Shown here piece by piece: positions 13,241 to 22,802 of a stretch of DNA of 49,471 nt (positions within the stretch are counted from its first letter, which is position 1; each line of letters starts with the position of its first letter). The stretch is taken from positions 1-49,471 of IMG/VR virus record IMGVR_UViG_3300021376_000092; one strand, given 5' to 3'. The translations under genes were made by a program, and so were the position numbers. This DNA is from a virus. Under the pieces are notes generated by a model, which saw only the letters and a list, made by a program, of their open reading frames with translations, was not told where the DNA came from and ran no database searches.

Positions 13241-13698
13241 TCTTCCTCCGCAGCTGCAGCAGATGCTGCTTCAAATTGTGCATTAAAATCATCTTCATTA
13301 TGAACGTTGACAACTTGCATCACGTTCAATACTGGTTCAAGAGTTGTAACATTTTTCTTGAACATTCTTTCTCTATGTCTGTTCATGTCATCAGGAGAAA
13401 CACTAAGCTCTGTGTTCATCAATCCTGTGATGGCAGCGACAGTTCCTCTCTTATCTGCTTCTTGCTTCTTAATTTGCTCAACTTGCCAGAATACAATCTG
13501 AGCAATTTGAAATAAAACAGGTTCTTCTTCTTCAGTCTTTAAATTGCTGACGCTATAAGAAATTGGTGGATACGAGTCTGCTTTCAATTCTGGAGAATTG
13601 AAGTGAATCTCAAAAGTTCCATCCTCTTTGTTAAATTTTTTAAGTGTAAATGTTGGTGCCAGAGAAGCATCAACAGTAAATTGTGGGTCAAATGACAT
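13237..13698 (-). CDS. Hypothetical protein of the fibre cluster, 153 aa
   Basis: The beta-rich N-terminal half (FTLKKFNKEDGTFEIHFNSPEL) is followed by helices (LFQIAQIVFWQVEQIKKQEAD) and an Ala/Glu-rich tail (AASAAAAEEE). It sits between the polyglycine adhesin and the paralogue pair, so it may be a fibre chaperone or connector. That is inferred from position only. Confidence 0.65.
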   Translation of the reverse strand: MSFDPQFTVDASLAPTFTLKKFNKEDGTFEIHFNSPELKADSYPPISYSVSNLKTEEEEPVLFQIAQIVFWQVEQIKKQEADKRGTVAAITGLMNTELSVSPDDMNRHRERMFKKNVTTLEPVLNVMQVVNVHNEDDFNAQFEAASAAAAEEE

Positions 13699-13710
13699 CG
13701 TTAATACTCC

Positions 13711-14595
13711 TTAATTGATACTAGCTCCGCGACGGTCTCCGTTGGCTTGCCAATCATAAACAAATGATGCTCCATCTATGTATGCACCTCTACCTCCACC
13801 AGAACATGATGAAGAAACTCCATTTTCTCCTGGGTTTCCACCTTTTCCACCACCAGCAGATCCACATCCAGCGCCGCCAGCGCCGCCCCCGCCAGCGTCA
13901 GCATTTCCATTTCCACCGCCGTCAACGCCAGATCCTGCAGGATATCCAGCGCCGCCACCGCCACCCCCGCCATTTACTCCATAGAAATAAGTATACTGCC
14001 CAGAACAAGTACCACCTTTCATGCATCCATAATAATAAGTTCCAGTTGCAGAACAGGTTCCATTATTACCACCTCCTCCACCACCGCCGCCACCAAACAT
14101 AGCACCTTGGTTGTTGATAGCTACTGGAGTACGAGTATACAAAGCTGTGCCGCCTGCTGCACCATTCCCACATCCACGAGTTCCACCATTACCACCTGGA
14201 CCTTGAATGCGATTGTTTGCAGATATTCTAACAAAAACTCTAGAGTCTGCTGGAAGTGTACCGATATTCATTCCTGTTGATCCACCTTGATAGCAGTTAA
14301 CTTGAACAACACCTTTAACTGCTTGAGATCCATTCCATCCTTGTCCAGACAACCAGGAACTCAGATTAAATCCATTAGTATTATTTGTACTGAGTGTTGC
14401 TTTAAATTTGAAATGATCTCCTTCATGAATGGATCTCCAAGTTCCACCAGACCTAATATAAACTTCCTTAGCTCTTAACCACGAGCCACCACTCTTTACA
14501 TAAACATCCTGGAGATTCTGATATCCTCCTCCAGTTCTTACAGCAAGATGCCCATTCAGGACATCTGCTTCATAATTATCGTATGGATTTGCCAT
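13711..14595 (-). CDS. Polyglycine-rich tail fibre adhesin, 294 aa
   Basis: The N-terminus has two tandem units of the type VYVKSGGSWLRAKEVYIRSGG, seen in phage tail proteins that attach to the baseplate or fibre shaft. From about residue 130 to the end there are long Gly runs (GGGGGGGGGNN, GGGGGGGAGYPAG) interleaved with variable polar loops and Cys. This is the composition of a polyglycine-II sandwich, as in T-even gp38-type adhesins. The inferred role is host receptor binding at the fibre tip, with variable loops between glycine strands. No chaperone is assigned. Confidence 0.75.
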   Translation of the reverse strand: MANPYDNYEADVLNGHLAVRTGGGYQNLQDVYVKSGGSWLRAKEVYIRSGGTWRSIHEGDHFKFKATLSTNNTNGFNLSSWLSGQGWNGSQAVKGVVQVNCYQGGSTGMNIGTLPADSRVFVRISANNRIQGPGGNGGTRGCGNGAAGGTALYTRTPVAINNQGAMFGGGGGGGGGNNGTCSATGTYYYGCMKGGTCSGQYTYFYGVNGGGGGGGAGYPAGSGVDGGGNGNADAGGGGAGGAGCGSAGGGKGGNPGENGVSSSCSGGGRGAYIDGASFVYDWQANGDRRGASIN

Positions 14596-14611
14596 AATTC
14601 AATTCAACCTA

Positions 14612-17600
14612 TCAGTATCTATACCAGATGTCACCATCGCTTCCGCCAGCTGATGGTGCAGCTGTGCTGATTGTTCTGCTTCCATATGCATTAGAGCTGG
14701 AACCAACAGTAAGAGTAACTGCCCCTGTCGATGCATTAACTGATGCACCTGCAAATCCAGAGATAGCATATGATTGAACACCAGTATTGTTGATGGTAAT
14801 AGAGTTTGCGGCGTTAGTAATACTAATACCAGTAGTAGCACTCAGAGTTGCAAGAGCAAATCCTGAAGAAGCACCAATCAGTAACTGACCATTTGCAAGG
14901 GTTGATGTATCAATTCCAGTGCCACCGTAGTTTCTAGCAATAATCGATGCATTCCAAACACCAGTTGTAAGTGTACCAACAGATGTAAGGTTACTGAGAG
15001 TATCAATTGCTGCTTCGATTGTTGCCTCAGTGGTAGCATCAAGAGCATCAATATTCTTCAGTGTGCATGTTCCAGAGTTATCATTAATAAATGCACTTGA
15101 ACCAACTGTAATATCTCCACCAGAAACAGTAAGATCCCCTGTAATTGTAGCATTTGATCCTACAGTCAGAGCACCAGTTAATGCAGTAGTAGCATTTCTA
15201 ATTGTAGCAGTTCCACTTGTAGCTCCAAGAGTCAGTGATGTAGATGCATTTGCAATATTAACTGTAGTTGCATTTGCATTCACAAAATTAAATGTAGTTG
15301 CTGTAGTAGTAATATCTCCACCATTTACAGCAAGATCACCAGTCAGAGTAACGTTACCAGTCAGAGATGTTGTACCTGTGACTGAGAGTGACCCACCAAG
15401 AGTTGTAGCACCGCTGTTAACGTTTAGTGTGCCAGTATTCTGAATATCAAGACCTAAACCATTCTTGAGTTGCAGGTCTCCAGTCGCATCACTAGAACCA
15501 GATCCACCAGAAACAGCCATGTTTCCAGTATCAGAAAGACCAAACTTAACCCAATCAGCACCAGTCCAATACCAACCAAGATATTGACCACGAGTGATGT
15601 TTTCTAACAGTTTCCAGTCACCTGTGTTAGCAGCTGCGCCAATACTAGGAGTCGCTGCAACAACGTCAACGTTTTTAGATGATTCAGATGCACCGCCAAT
15701 CGTGATGTCATTAACAGTCAGATTATTTTGAACTGTTGTCTCACCACGAACAAGTAACTTACCTTTGAAGTCAGACTCTAGAGTTTGTGATTCAACCGTA
15801 ATCTTATCGCGAACGATAATCTCGTCGAAGGTAGGACGTAGGTTTGCAGTCTCACCAACAATAGACAGAGTTGGTGTATCTAAGTTTGCTTCTTCACCAG
15901 TAACCGAGCTAATTCTTGTGTTACCGATGAACAGGTCACCGTTAGAGTTCAGACCAGAATAGAAAGCAATACCACCTTCTTCTTTCTGTGACTGAGCGAG
16001 AAGAACTTCCTCGTCAGTAAGAACTCTGTTCTGTACAGATGGCAGACCAGTTGAATAGTTACCAGGACCAAAACCAACATACTCAAATGTGTGGTTACCT
16101 GATCTCAGAATTGATGGACGACGAAGTTCTGTTTCTGTACCACCAGTTGAATTAACTGGAATCATACGAAGAGAAAGATCTAATTCTGCTGCTTCTCCAT
16201 CGCGAGCTTCAAGTGTGATGAATCCTGCAGTTGCTGGATTAGTTGTTGTGTAGTTAGTATAGTTATTTCTTTGCTCAGTAATATACTCACTGATAATTTC
16301 TTTAGTGATGGATCTTGACTTGTCTTGATTGTTAGATCCATCTGTGGTTGTTACCAATCCGATCGTAACACTACTTGCTATAGATGTAGCAGATAATGGA
16401 TCTTCAGTTGGATTATCCTTATCAAGGTTTGGATAAAGATCATTAATATTCTGAGAGAATCCAAATGAGCTAACATTTGAATCGGTAGGTGAAATACTAC
16501 CGTTCAACAGTGTCATATAGTAGATACCATTCTGTACACCCTTGATTAAGGTCTGTACTTTTTCAATATCATAGATGTAATATGTGTTGCTGTATGATTG
16601 CCCAGTTGGTACGTTTCTTGTTTGAACGATATATCCATTAATAGGATCTCTTTGCAGAGTTGCTGCAGCACTGTCTACAACGTAACGTACACGATAGGTT
16701 CTGTCTCTTGAAGATCTATTATCTGGAATACGGCGAAGGAATCCAGCTCCAGTGAACAGTGAGTTTGTATAGAAACTATCTGATGCTAGGTGCTCATGAA
16801 TACCAGCATATCCAGTTGTTGCAGATACAGATGAAGATCCAGATGTAGCAGCAGTAACTCTTACATACCAGTTATCAAGTTCCGTGTCAAATTGTAGGGG
16901 ATGTCCAGGATCACCAGGAATAAATTGCTGCTGAGTTACATTAGTATATATAGAATCTGCTGGTGTAGTGCTACTATCTGGTGTAATTAATGCTGCATAA
17001 ATTGTTGGTGTAGAAGAATTTGAAGAATCAATCAGGGTTACATAAAGAATATCTTGCTTTCTTGCACCTAAATTAAAACCTTGCAATCTGTAGGGTGGTT
17101 TAGTAGCTTGAGATGTATAACCATACAGATACAATCTAGTATTAACTGGACCAATATATGCCCAGGCAATATTTCCATCAGATACAATTCCTGATGTATG
17201 CGTAGGAGCAACTGTACCAGCCTGAACTGAACCAGATGAAGCTGCTAACTGTGCAGAATAATATGCATTTCCGTTGTAAATACAAGAATGCTCTCCACCT
17301 GCAGCATTAAAGCTAGCAGATGCGGACCATGTTTTATTACCAACAGAAGATTGGTATTGTACTTTTTGTACGTCAAATGCAATATATCCAACTGGAATCT
17401 CATCAATTGTTCCTAAGAATCCAGTTGTAGATGCAGAAGTTGTTCCTCTATATCCTCTGTTCAGAGTAAGAACACCGCTAGTTGGGTTGACTGAACTTAC
17501 ATAATAAGATTCACCAGAGTCAATCGTTGCAAATCTTACATAGTCACCAACAGCAATTCCATGATTAGCATTTGCTGGAGTTGGAGTTGAAGTAACATTA

Positions 17601-19228
17601 TTCTGAGTAACTGCAAAGGTATATCCAGCAATTTGATCATATGTTCTTCCAAGTTTTTTAGGTGGCACAATATGGGTGATCGTACCAGCTTTATCTTGGG
17701 TAAATGGTGCTGATTTGTATCCTTTTGCTCTCAAAGCGCAGGATCCAAAGTTAGAGTTTGAGTTGGTAATTGACTGGTCACCACCACTTAGAGCTACGAA
17801 GTGATCAGCGAAACCAACGGCGAAGACCGAAACTGCCTGAATAACAGAATCGTTTGAGCACTTAATGTGGAAGTTTCTATACGTTGCTTTATAAATGGCA
17901 TCTCCATCGGTGTGACCACCAGCAATATAATTGGCACCGTCCCACTTGATAAATGCGTTATCGTCTTTCTGGAGAGAAACACCAGTGAACTGAGCAACAA
18001 CCATGGATTTAAATCCTGTTGCTTTTGCACCATCTGCGTGCATACCGCAGATTCCCCAAGTAGAACGAAGGGAGATGTTGAAGACATATGGAGATGCAGA
18101 GTCTACGTTATCGATCTCTACTTTAACTGTTGCACCTGTAGCAGTTGGGTTGCCAGATGGAGCTCCAGTACCAGGATCTTTGATAATATATCTAAATTGA
18201 GTTGGAGTTGGAATCTCACTGATAAAGAAGGATCCATTAAATCTTGATGCTTCAGTTCCAGTGATTCCTTCCATAAGAACAGGAGTTCCTACTGAGAATC
18301 CATGTGGTGTTGCTGTTGTAACTTCTGCTGTTGTAGTGAAAACATTACTGGAAACGAAGTCAGTAACAACAGAAGTAACGGAGATAGGACCCGAAGTATT
18401 AGGACCAACAATACGATTTTCTTCAACCCTGGATTGAAGTTCATCCGCTGCAAGAACACCAGTCGTGTCGGGAATGTCTGCGAAAGCTTTCGCAACTTTT
18501 TGATAGTAAAGGTCAAGGTCAGTTACAGTTAATGGACTTGCATTCGTTCCATTAATACCAGACTGAACATTTCTACCATCAGCATATTCAAAACAAGTCA
18601 ATTTGTGGTGAGAATATGAAGGTGGAGAAGATGCTGCAGGCTGTGCTGGGTCTTTATAAACACCAGACTGAGGACCATCAAAGAAGGAGAATTGCCAGAA
18701 ATAGCAACCACCAGTTACACGCCAGATTGCAGTTCTACCGATAGCGCCAGCTGCAGGATCTGGAACATATAATGGACGAATCTTAGTTTTTCTTAGGTCC
18801 ATACCGACCAGAGATGTACCTCTAGGTACGATAACACCGCCTTCAACAGAGTTGAATCTATAAAGAACGTTGTTTGGGTTAGGTGTTCCGTCAGGATTCT
18901 GCAGATCAAAGTTAGTTGCCGAGCTTAATGTAGAGATATCTGCTGGCAAAAATGCTTGACCGATTGTATTTGTTCCTGGACGGTTATCAATTACATATTC
19001 ACCTGGATACAGGATGATAGTAAATGATTCAAATGCGTCGTTATATTGACCAGTTCTATACGAGAATCTAGATGCTTCAAGCAGTGCCCTTTGGATCGAC
19101 TTAAATGGTCGGTTAGGCGAATTACCTCTATTATCAAACGAATCCGATGCATCGAAATCGTCTGGGTTAACATATAAGCAACGCCCCGTCTTTGATGTAA
19201 AGACGTTCTTAAGTCTGGTGAGTGCCAT
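14612..19228 (-). CDS. Very large tail fibre/structural protein, 1538 aa
   Basis: The N-terminus MALTRLKNVFTSKTGRCLYVNPDDFDASDS with PFKSIQRALLEASRFSY and ILYPGEYVIDNRPG looks like the start of a pectate-lyase-type beta-helix, as in many cyanophage virion proteins. The middle is long and beta-rich. From about residue 1200 short repeats of the kind TGNVTLTGDLAVNGGDITTT form a trimeric shaft-like region. The end, GSDGDIWYRY, is a common cyanophage fibre terminus. Probably a long fibre or baseplate-attached structural protein; the T4 counterpart is uncertain. Confidence 0.75.
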   Translation of the reverse strand: MALTRLKNVFTSKTGRCLYVNPDDFDASDSFDNRGNSPNRPFKSIQRALLEASRFSYRTGQYNDAFESFTIILYPGEYVIDNRPGTNTIGQAFLPADISTLSSATNFDLQNPDGTPNPNNVLYRFNSVEGGVIVPRGTSLVGMDLRKTKIRPLYVPDPAAGAIGRTAIWRVTGGCYFWQFSFFDGPQSGVYKDPAQPAASSPPSYSHHKLTCFEYADGRNVQSGINGTNASPLTVTDLDLYYQKVAKAFADIPDTTGVLAADELQSRVEENRIVGPNTSGPISVTSVVTDFVSSNVFTTTAEVTTATPHGFSVGTPVLMEGITGTEASRFNGSFFISEIPTPTQFRYIIKDPGTGAPSGNPTATGATVKVEIDNVDSASPYVFNISLRSTWGICGMHADGAKATGFKSMVVAQFTGVSLQKDDNAFIKWDGANYIAGGHTDGDAIYKATYRNFHIKCSNDSVIQAVSVFAVGFADHFVALSGGDQSITNSNSNFGSCALRAKGYKSAPFTQDKAGTITHIVPPKKLGRTYDQIAGYTFAVTQNNVTSTPTPANANHGIAVGDYVRFATIDSGESYYVSSVNPTSGVLTLNRGYRGTTSASTTGFLGTIDEIPVGYIAFDVQKVQYQSSVGNKTWSASASFNAAGGEHSCIYNGNAYYSAQLAASSGSVQAGTVAPTHTSGIVSDGNIAWAYIGPVNTRLYLYGYTSQATKPPYRLQGFNLGARKQDILYVTLIDSSNSSTPTIYAALITPDSSTTPADSIYTNVTQQQFIPGDPGHPLQFDTELDNWYVRVTAATSGSSSVSATTGYAGIHEHLASDSFYTNSLFTGAGFLRRIPDNRSSRDRTYRVRYVVDSAAATLQRDPINGYIVQTRNVPTGQSYSNTYYIYDIEKVQTLIKGVQNGIYYMTLLNGSISPTDSNVSSFGFSQNINDLYPNLDKDNPTEDPLSATSIASSVTIGLVTTTDGSNNQDKSRSITKEIISEYITEQRNNYTNYTTTNPATAGFITLEARDGEAAELDLSLRMIPVNSTGGTETELRRPSILRSGNHTFEYVGFGPGNYSTGLPSVQNRVLTDEEVLLAQSQKEEGGIAFYSGLNSNGDLFIGNTRISSVTGEEANLDTPTLSIVGETANLRPTFDEIIVRDKITVESQTLESDFKGKLLVRGETTVQNNLTVNDITIGGASESSKNVDVVAATPSIGAAANTGDWKLLENITRGQYLGWYWTGADWVKFGLSDTGNMAVSGGSGSSDATGDLQLKNGLGLDIQNTGTLNVNSGATTLGGSLSVTGTTSLTGNVTLTGDLAVNGGDITTTATTFNFVNANATTVNIANASTSLTLGATSGTATIRNATTALTGALTVGSNATITGDLTVSGGDITVGSSAFINDNSGTCTLKNIDALDATTEATIEAAIDTLSNLTSVGTLTTGVWNASIIARNYGGTGIDTSTLANGQLLIGASSGFALATLSATTGISITNAANSITINNTGVQSYAISGFAGASVNASTGAVTLTVGSSSNAYGSRTISTAAPSAGGSDGDIWYRY

Positions 19229-19245
19229 TTAGATTCTCTAAGTTA

Positions 19246-20280
19246 TTAGTAAGGTGTTACGGAAATTGCTTCTTCAAAACCAACAAAACTACAATTCACC
19301 GCTGCGGAGCAAGCAACATACAGATGTTGATATTGACCGAGCACAATACCAGTCACTTCAAGTGTCGCATTATCAGATACAGATTTTTGTCTTACAATAT
19401 AGTTATCTACTTTCACAGATGCAACGCTGGCAACTAAGAGTTCTACTCCATTATCATCAACAATTTCTGTTGTTGGAGTAGTTGAAGCTCCAGTTACAGC
19501 ATTAAGACGAGTAACTGTATTTGTCCATGGAGCAAGCTTCAGATTAGTATGAGTTATAGTTACATAACAAGCACCATTCAGTGAACTTCTTCTTTCTCCA
19601 GATACTCCGCCACCAAGAGCACCTAATCTTTGGAAATCAAGATTATTAGCAGTCTCAGGATTATTCAAATATACAACACCTGAAGTTGCATCATAGTATC
19701 TAATCAAACCTTCAAATCCTGTAGTTACTGCAGTTCCAGCATATGCTGGACCAGCATAAATGATTCCACCACCAGCTCCAGTGAAAGTGGTATTTGCGGG
19801 AGCAGCAGGTTCTAATGCTCTTGGATGTGACATATCATATAACCACAATTTTGTGGTTCCTTGATCCCAACGTCTCACTTTTCCAGTGTGAGTATTGTTG
19901 CCAGTTGCAGGGTTTACAATATTTGTATTTGTCCAGGTCACAACTTCGTCTGGAGCAAATCCAGTAGAGTTCCAAGTTGATCCTTCAATAACAAAAGAAG
20001 TTGCATTACCATTCAGTGAGTAATCACTGAAATATGTTCCAGATGGTTGATTAACTGGTACATCAAGTTGAAGAGCATCAGTATACTCAACGATGGCAAC
20101 ATCTACAGAAGCAGCTGCACCAGTATCGTTGGCAATTCTGAGAGTGCCACTTGTTAGTGTGGATCCAGGGCAACTATAAATTGGGAAATATGTACTCGTA
20201 GATGATGTACCTGTAGCCAACCTAAGGTTGGTGTGCTTTGTCACCGTTGGAGTATATTGAGCTAGTAAACCGTTTGCCAT
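19246..20280 (-). CDS. Virion structural protein, 344 aa
   Basis: MANGLLAQYTPTVTKHTNLRL, followed by Ser/Thr/Gly/Val-rich beta sequence with a repeated theme (TNLRLATGTSSTST, TNLKLAPWTNTVTRL). No enzymatic motif. Its position between two fibre genes, all in one transcript direction with gaps under 20 bases, supports a fibre or baseplate component. I cannot match it to a T4 gene. Confidence 0.65.
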   Translation of the reverse strand: MANGLLAQYTPTVTKHTNLRLATGTSSTSTYFPIYSCPGSTLTSGTLRIANDTGAAASVDVAIVEYTDALQLDVPVNQPSGTYFSDYSLNGNATSFVIEGSTWNSTGFAPDEVVTWTNTNIVNPATGNNTHTGKVRRWDQGTTKLWLYDMSHPRALEPAAPANTTFTGAGGGIIYAGPAYAGTAVTTGFEGLIRYYDATSGVVYLNNPETANNLDFQRLGALGGGVSGERRSSLNGACYVTITHTNLKLAPWTNTVTRLNAVTGASTTPTTEIVDDNGVELLVASVASVKVDNYIVRQKSVSDNATLEVTGIVLGQYQHLYVACSAAVNCSFVGFEEAISVTPY

Positions 20281-20292
20281 GATTTTTAGAAA

Positions 20293-21825
20293 TTAGGAGT
20301 ATGCGTGGAAGAACACTTTTGCTCTACTTATACCACCGCCGCCACCTGAACTTGTGGCATCGATTGTGGTAGTTTGCGAAGTAACTGGGTCGGTCAATAT
20401 AATTTTTCTTGCATAGATTTTACCACCGAGATCATTAATAGCATCAGTAACAGCTACTGTAAAATCACCATCAATATTACCATCACCGAAAACATCAAGA
20501 GGATCACCAGGCGTTTTTCCTATTCCCAGACGACCGATTGTATCGACACGAATTTGTACGTTTCCAAGATTATCACGTACATCAAAGTTAATAGCAGCTT
20601 CACGTTTTTGAATAACAAAACCATCACCACCAGAGAATCCACCGATCAGTGTATCCCCCTCAAAGTATATATCACCTGCAACTTCTAGGTTATATGCAGT
20701 TGCTGCTCTACCAATACCAAATCTAAATGAGTTATTTGCGCCAACTTGACCATTACCGTTGACTAACAGATCTTGAGTAAAGGTTGCATCAGATCCACTG
20801 ACATCTCCACCAGCAGAAACATTACCAGTTGTGCTTAATGCTCCAGTAAGAGTTGCACCAGTTGCTGTGGTTTCAAATGTTTTTACATTATTATAGTATA
20901 ACTCAGTGCCACCGTTTACAGTTGCTGCAAAATACTTTTCTGATCCTGTTACTGATCTGATAGTGATCGAATCTGACTCAACAAATAATCCACCAGTGAT
21001 ATTTGTGAGGAATGATTGAGTTCCATCATGCTTAGCAACTAAATCACTGCCTGTTCCGATTCTGAGTTGCTTGTTATCAACTAGAGAAAGGTGACCACCA
21101 AGGGTTACATCACCAGTAACTCCAAGAGTTGAGTTAACTTGTACAGCATTTTGGAATGTTGCAGCAGCCGCAAATTGAGATGTCGCGTTAATTGTGAATG
21201 AGTCTGCACTATCATCACCTAAAGTTGTATTACCAGTAACTGTAATATTCAAGATACTGGTTGTACCAGTAAATGCTGCGTTTGAGAACGTTTTATTTGT
21301 GAGAGTTTGTGTAGCTGTTTGAGTAACTACAGTGTCAGTTTGACCTGGATCTGGGAAAACAAACGTTCTTGTGGTTCCAGGTGCAATTTGAGCGGCGCTA
21401 AAATTAATTCTCTTTGTTACATCTGAGGTGTTTGGAAGTGCAAAAAGAGTATCAGTAATTGCAATTGGAGATGCAAAACGAATGAATCCAGTACCTTGTG
21501 CTTGGATTGTAAAATCTAAGTTTGAATCAGTAGAGTCTTGTGCAGCTACAACGAGAGAAGTTCCAACCTTTTGAAGATTTAATTTAGAATCTCCAAGTGC
21601 AAGACCAATCTGACCTTGAGTTGTTGAAAATACTCCAGTGTTTGTTTTTAACTCAAACTGAAATCCTGGATCATTTGCAGTTCCGCTTGGTACAGACTTG
21701 AAAATGCTGCCAACATTCGTTCTCTTATTACGATCTGTTGGATCGGAATTATCGAGAAGAAGTAGTGTATCGGAACTTGATACAGTTGTTAATAACGTTA
21801 AATCAGATATTTTGCGTGTTGCCAC
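20293..21825 (-). CDS. Tail fibre protein, 510 aa
   Basis: The N-terminus MATRKISDLTLLTTVSSSDTLLLLDNSDPT is typical of phage fibres that attach to the baseplate. It contains TNKTFSNAAFTGTTSILN repeats and shaft units such as STLGVTGDVTLGGHL. A segment near 400-450 (LGIGKTPGDPLDVFGDG) matches the trimeric fibre motif that often precedes a C-terminal domain. Preceded by a late promoter box at 21854-21861. Receptor specificity is not readable. Confidence 0.75.
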   Translation of the reverse strand: MATRKISDLTLLTTVSSSDTLLLLDNSDPTDRNKRTNVGSIFKSVPSGTANDPGFQFELKTNTGVFSTTQGQIGLALGDSKLNLQKVGTSLVVAAQDSTDSNLDFTIQAQGTGFIRFASPIAITDTLFALPNTSDVTKRINFSAAQIAPGTTRTFVFPDPGQTDTVVTQTATQTLTNKTFSNAAFTGTTSILNITVTGNTTLGDDSADSFTINATSQFAAAATFQNAVQVNSTLGVTGDVTLGGHLSLVDNKQLRIGTGSDLVAKHDGTQSFLTNITGGLFVESDSITIRSVTGSEKYFAATVNGGTELYYNNVKTFETTATGATLTGALSTTGNVSAGGDVSGSDATFTQDLLVNGNGQVGANNSFRFGIGRAATAYNLEVAGDIYFEGDTLIGGFSGGDGFVIQKREAAINFDVRDNLGNVQIRVDTIGRLGIGKTPGDPLDVFGDGNIDGDFTVAVTDAINDLGGKIYARKIILTDPVTSQTTTIDATSSGGGGGISRAKVFFHAYS

Positions 21826-21853
21826 TCTATACCCACAAAAATTCGTTCAAGTT

Positions 21854-21861
21854 TATTTATA
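21854..21861 (-). promoter_or_regulatory. T4-type late promoter box (consensus)
   Basis: A perfect TATAAATA on the minus strand, 28 bases upstream of the fibre start at 21825. It overlaps the TAA stop of the CpeT-like gene. Confidence 0.75.
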
Positions 21862-22264
21862 ACCTCTTCTCAAAAATGAAAAAACTATTACTTGATTGCC
21901 AGTATCCTCTGTCCCAAGTATGGTATTCATTTTCAAACAATTTAGCGTCACTACTGAATGGTTGATCTTTGTAGACACATCCACCTCTAGATTGACCTAT
22001 GAAATGCCCATCAGAATAGTCGAAAAACATGTCGCAGATCGGATTTTTTACGATTATCTGATTGTTATTGAACAATTCTACGGTTACTTCTTGTTGCCTG
22101 TATGGATCAAAACAAAAGTTATACCTAGAGCTAGTTAAAAATGTTCTTTCACCAATTCTTTTATGAACTAGGAAAATATGTGCCCAACAAGAGGGATTGC
22201 TTGATGCTTGCTTCCAATTATCAAAGCTTCCCCCAAACCATTCACAAAACGTATCAACATTCAT
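21857..22264 (-). CDS. CpeT-like phycobiliprotein chromophore lyase, 135 aa
   Basis: Starts at ATG 22264 (MNVDTFCEWFGGSFDN), with an 11-base overlap with the upstream gene. It carries the CpeT/DUF1001-type pattern: an N-terminal FxGxFDNWxQ-like helix, RYNFCFDPYRQQEV, ICDMFFDYSDGHFIGQSRGG and a C-terminal TWDRGYW. CpeT proteins attach or handle bilin chromophores on phycoerythrin, and cyanophages are known to carry CpeT homologues as photosynthesis auxiliary genes. At 135 aa it is shorter than typical host CpeT (about 200 aa), so whether it is active is open. Confidence 0.7.
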   Translation of the reverse strand: MNVDTFCEWFGGSFDNWKQASSNPSCWAHIFLVHKRIGERTFLTSSRYNFCFDPYRQQEVTVELFNNNQIIVKNPICDMFFDYSDGHFIGQSRGGCVYKDQPFSSDAKLFENEYHTWDRGYWQSSNSFFIFEKRL

Positions 22265-22529
22265 CGGGAGAAACAATATCTTCTACAGTTCGATGCCCAT
22301 TTACTAAGTTAAGCATAGCGAGAGATTTATCAGCAAATTTTTGATGATAGTGTATCCAACTAGTCAATTCATCTCTCAAATCATTATAGAATGCCAGAGA
22401 AGAAAGTTCTTCATCTTGGAGATATTCTCCAACCACATCTGCCAAACGCTCACGAATTTGCTTTCGATAAACAGCTTCCCAATCTTCTTTAATCTCTGGG
22501 CGACCTTCAACTGTGTTAAATTCAGACAT
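22254..22529 (-). CDS. Hypothetical protein, 91 aa
   Basis: From ATG 22529 (MSEFNTVEGRPEIKEDW). Mostly helical and acidic (YRKQIRERLADVVGEYLQDEELSSL), without a membrane segment. It lies between the zinc-ribbon protein and the CpeT-like gene with overlaps of a few bases. Function unknown. Confidence 0.65.
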   Translation of the reverse strand: MSEFNTVEGRPEIKEDWEAVYRKQIRERLADVVGEYLQDEELSSLAFYNDLRDELTSWIHYHQKFADKSLAMLNLVNGHRTVEDIVSPDEC

Positions 22530-22531
22530 AA

Positions 22532-22720
22532 TTACCATTTACCAATAGGACAAGAGAAATATTCAAATCTAGTTTTTAAAGCTAGTATGCATCCACATTT
22601 AGCACAGGTTCCAAATTTAGTTTTGTACTCACATTCATTACAAATACTCATTCTTCGTTGAGTTAGAGTTTCTCCATCTTGAGGAGGTTCTCTCATTTTA
22701 AATGGTTTTGCTTTTTCCAT
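22532..22720 (-). CDS. Zinc-ribbon small protein, 62 aa
   Basis: MEKAKPFKMREPPQDGETLTQRRMSIC. Four conserved Cys (CNEC and CAKC) plus a final Cys in FSCPIGKW form a likely zinc ribbon. The terminal SCPxGKW is typical of small cyanophage zinc-ribbon proteins related to the DUF6171 type. It lies downstream of a strong promoter and an intervening hairpin (22731-22749). Confidence 0.7.
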   Translation of the reverse strand: MEKAKPFKMREPPQDGETLTQRRMSICNECEYKTKFGTCAKCGCILALKTRFEYFSCPIGKW

Positions 22721-22730
22721 AGTTTTTAAA

Positions 22731-22749
22731 GGAGGGGCAGAACCCCTCC
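22731..22749 (-). terminator. Hairpin terminator or attenuator
   Basis: GGAGGGG and CCCCTCC form a perfect 7-bp stem with a 5-base loop, followed on the minus strand by TTTAAAAA. It lies about 18 bases after the expected start of the transcript from 22774-22802 and before the first gene, so it may act as an attenuator rather than as an operon end. Confidence 0.6.
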
Positions 22750-22773
22750 CACTTCCTTCACACGGACAAAGTA

Positions 22774-22802
22774 ATTATACCACTAAAATGGTGGTCCGTC
22801 AA
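22774..22802 (-). promoter_or_regulatory. Strong sigma70-like promoter
   Basis: TTGACG (22797-22802) and a perfect TATAAT (22774-22779), spaced 17 bases on the minus strand. It overlaps the 3' end of the gene at 22783-23007 and would drive the 22720-21857 genes. Confidence 0.75.

Noticed and set aside
13776-14102. Several long frames on both strands over the glycine-rich adhesin gene
   Set aside because: They are Pro- or Leu/His-rich mirror translations caused by the GGN-biased repeats of the real gene at 13711-14595.
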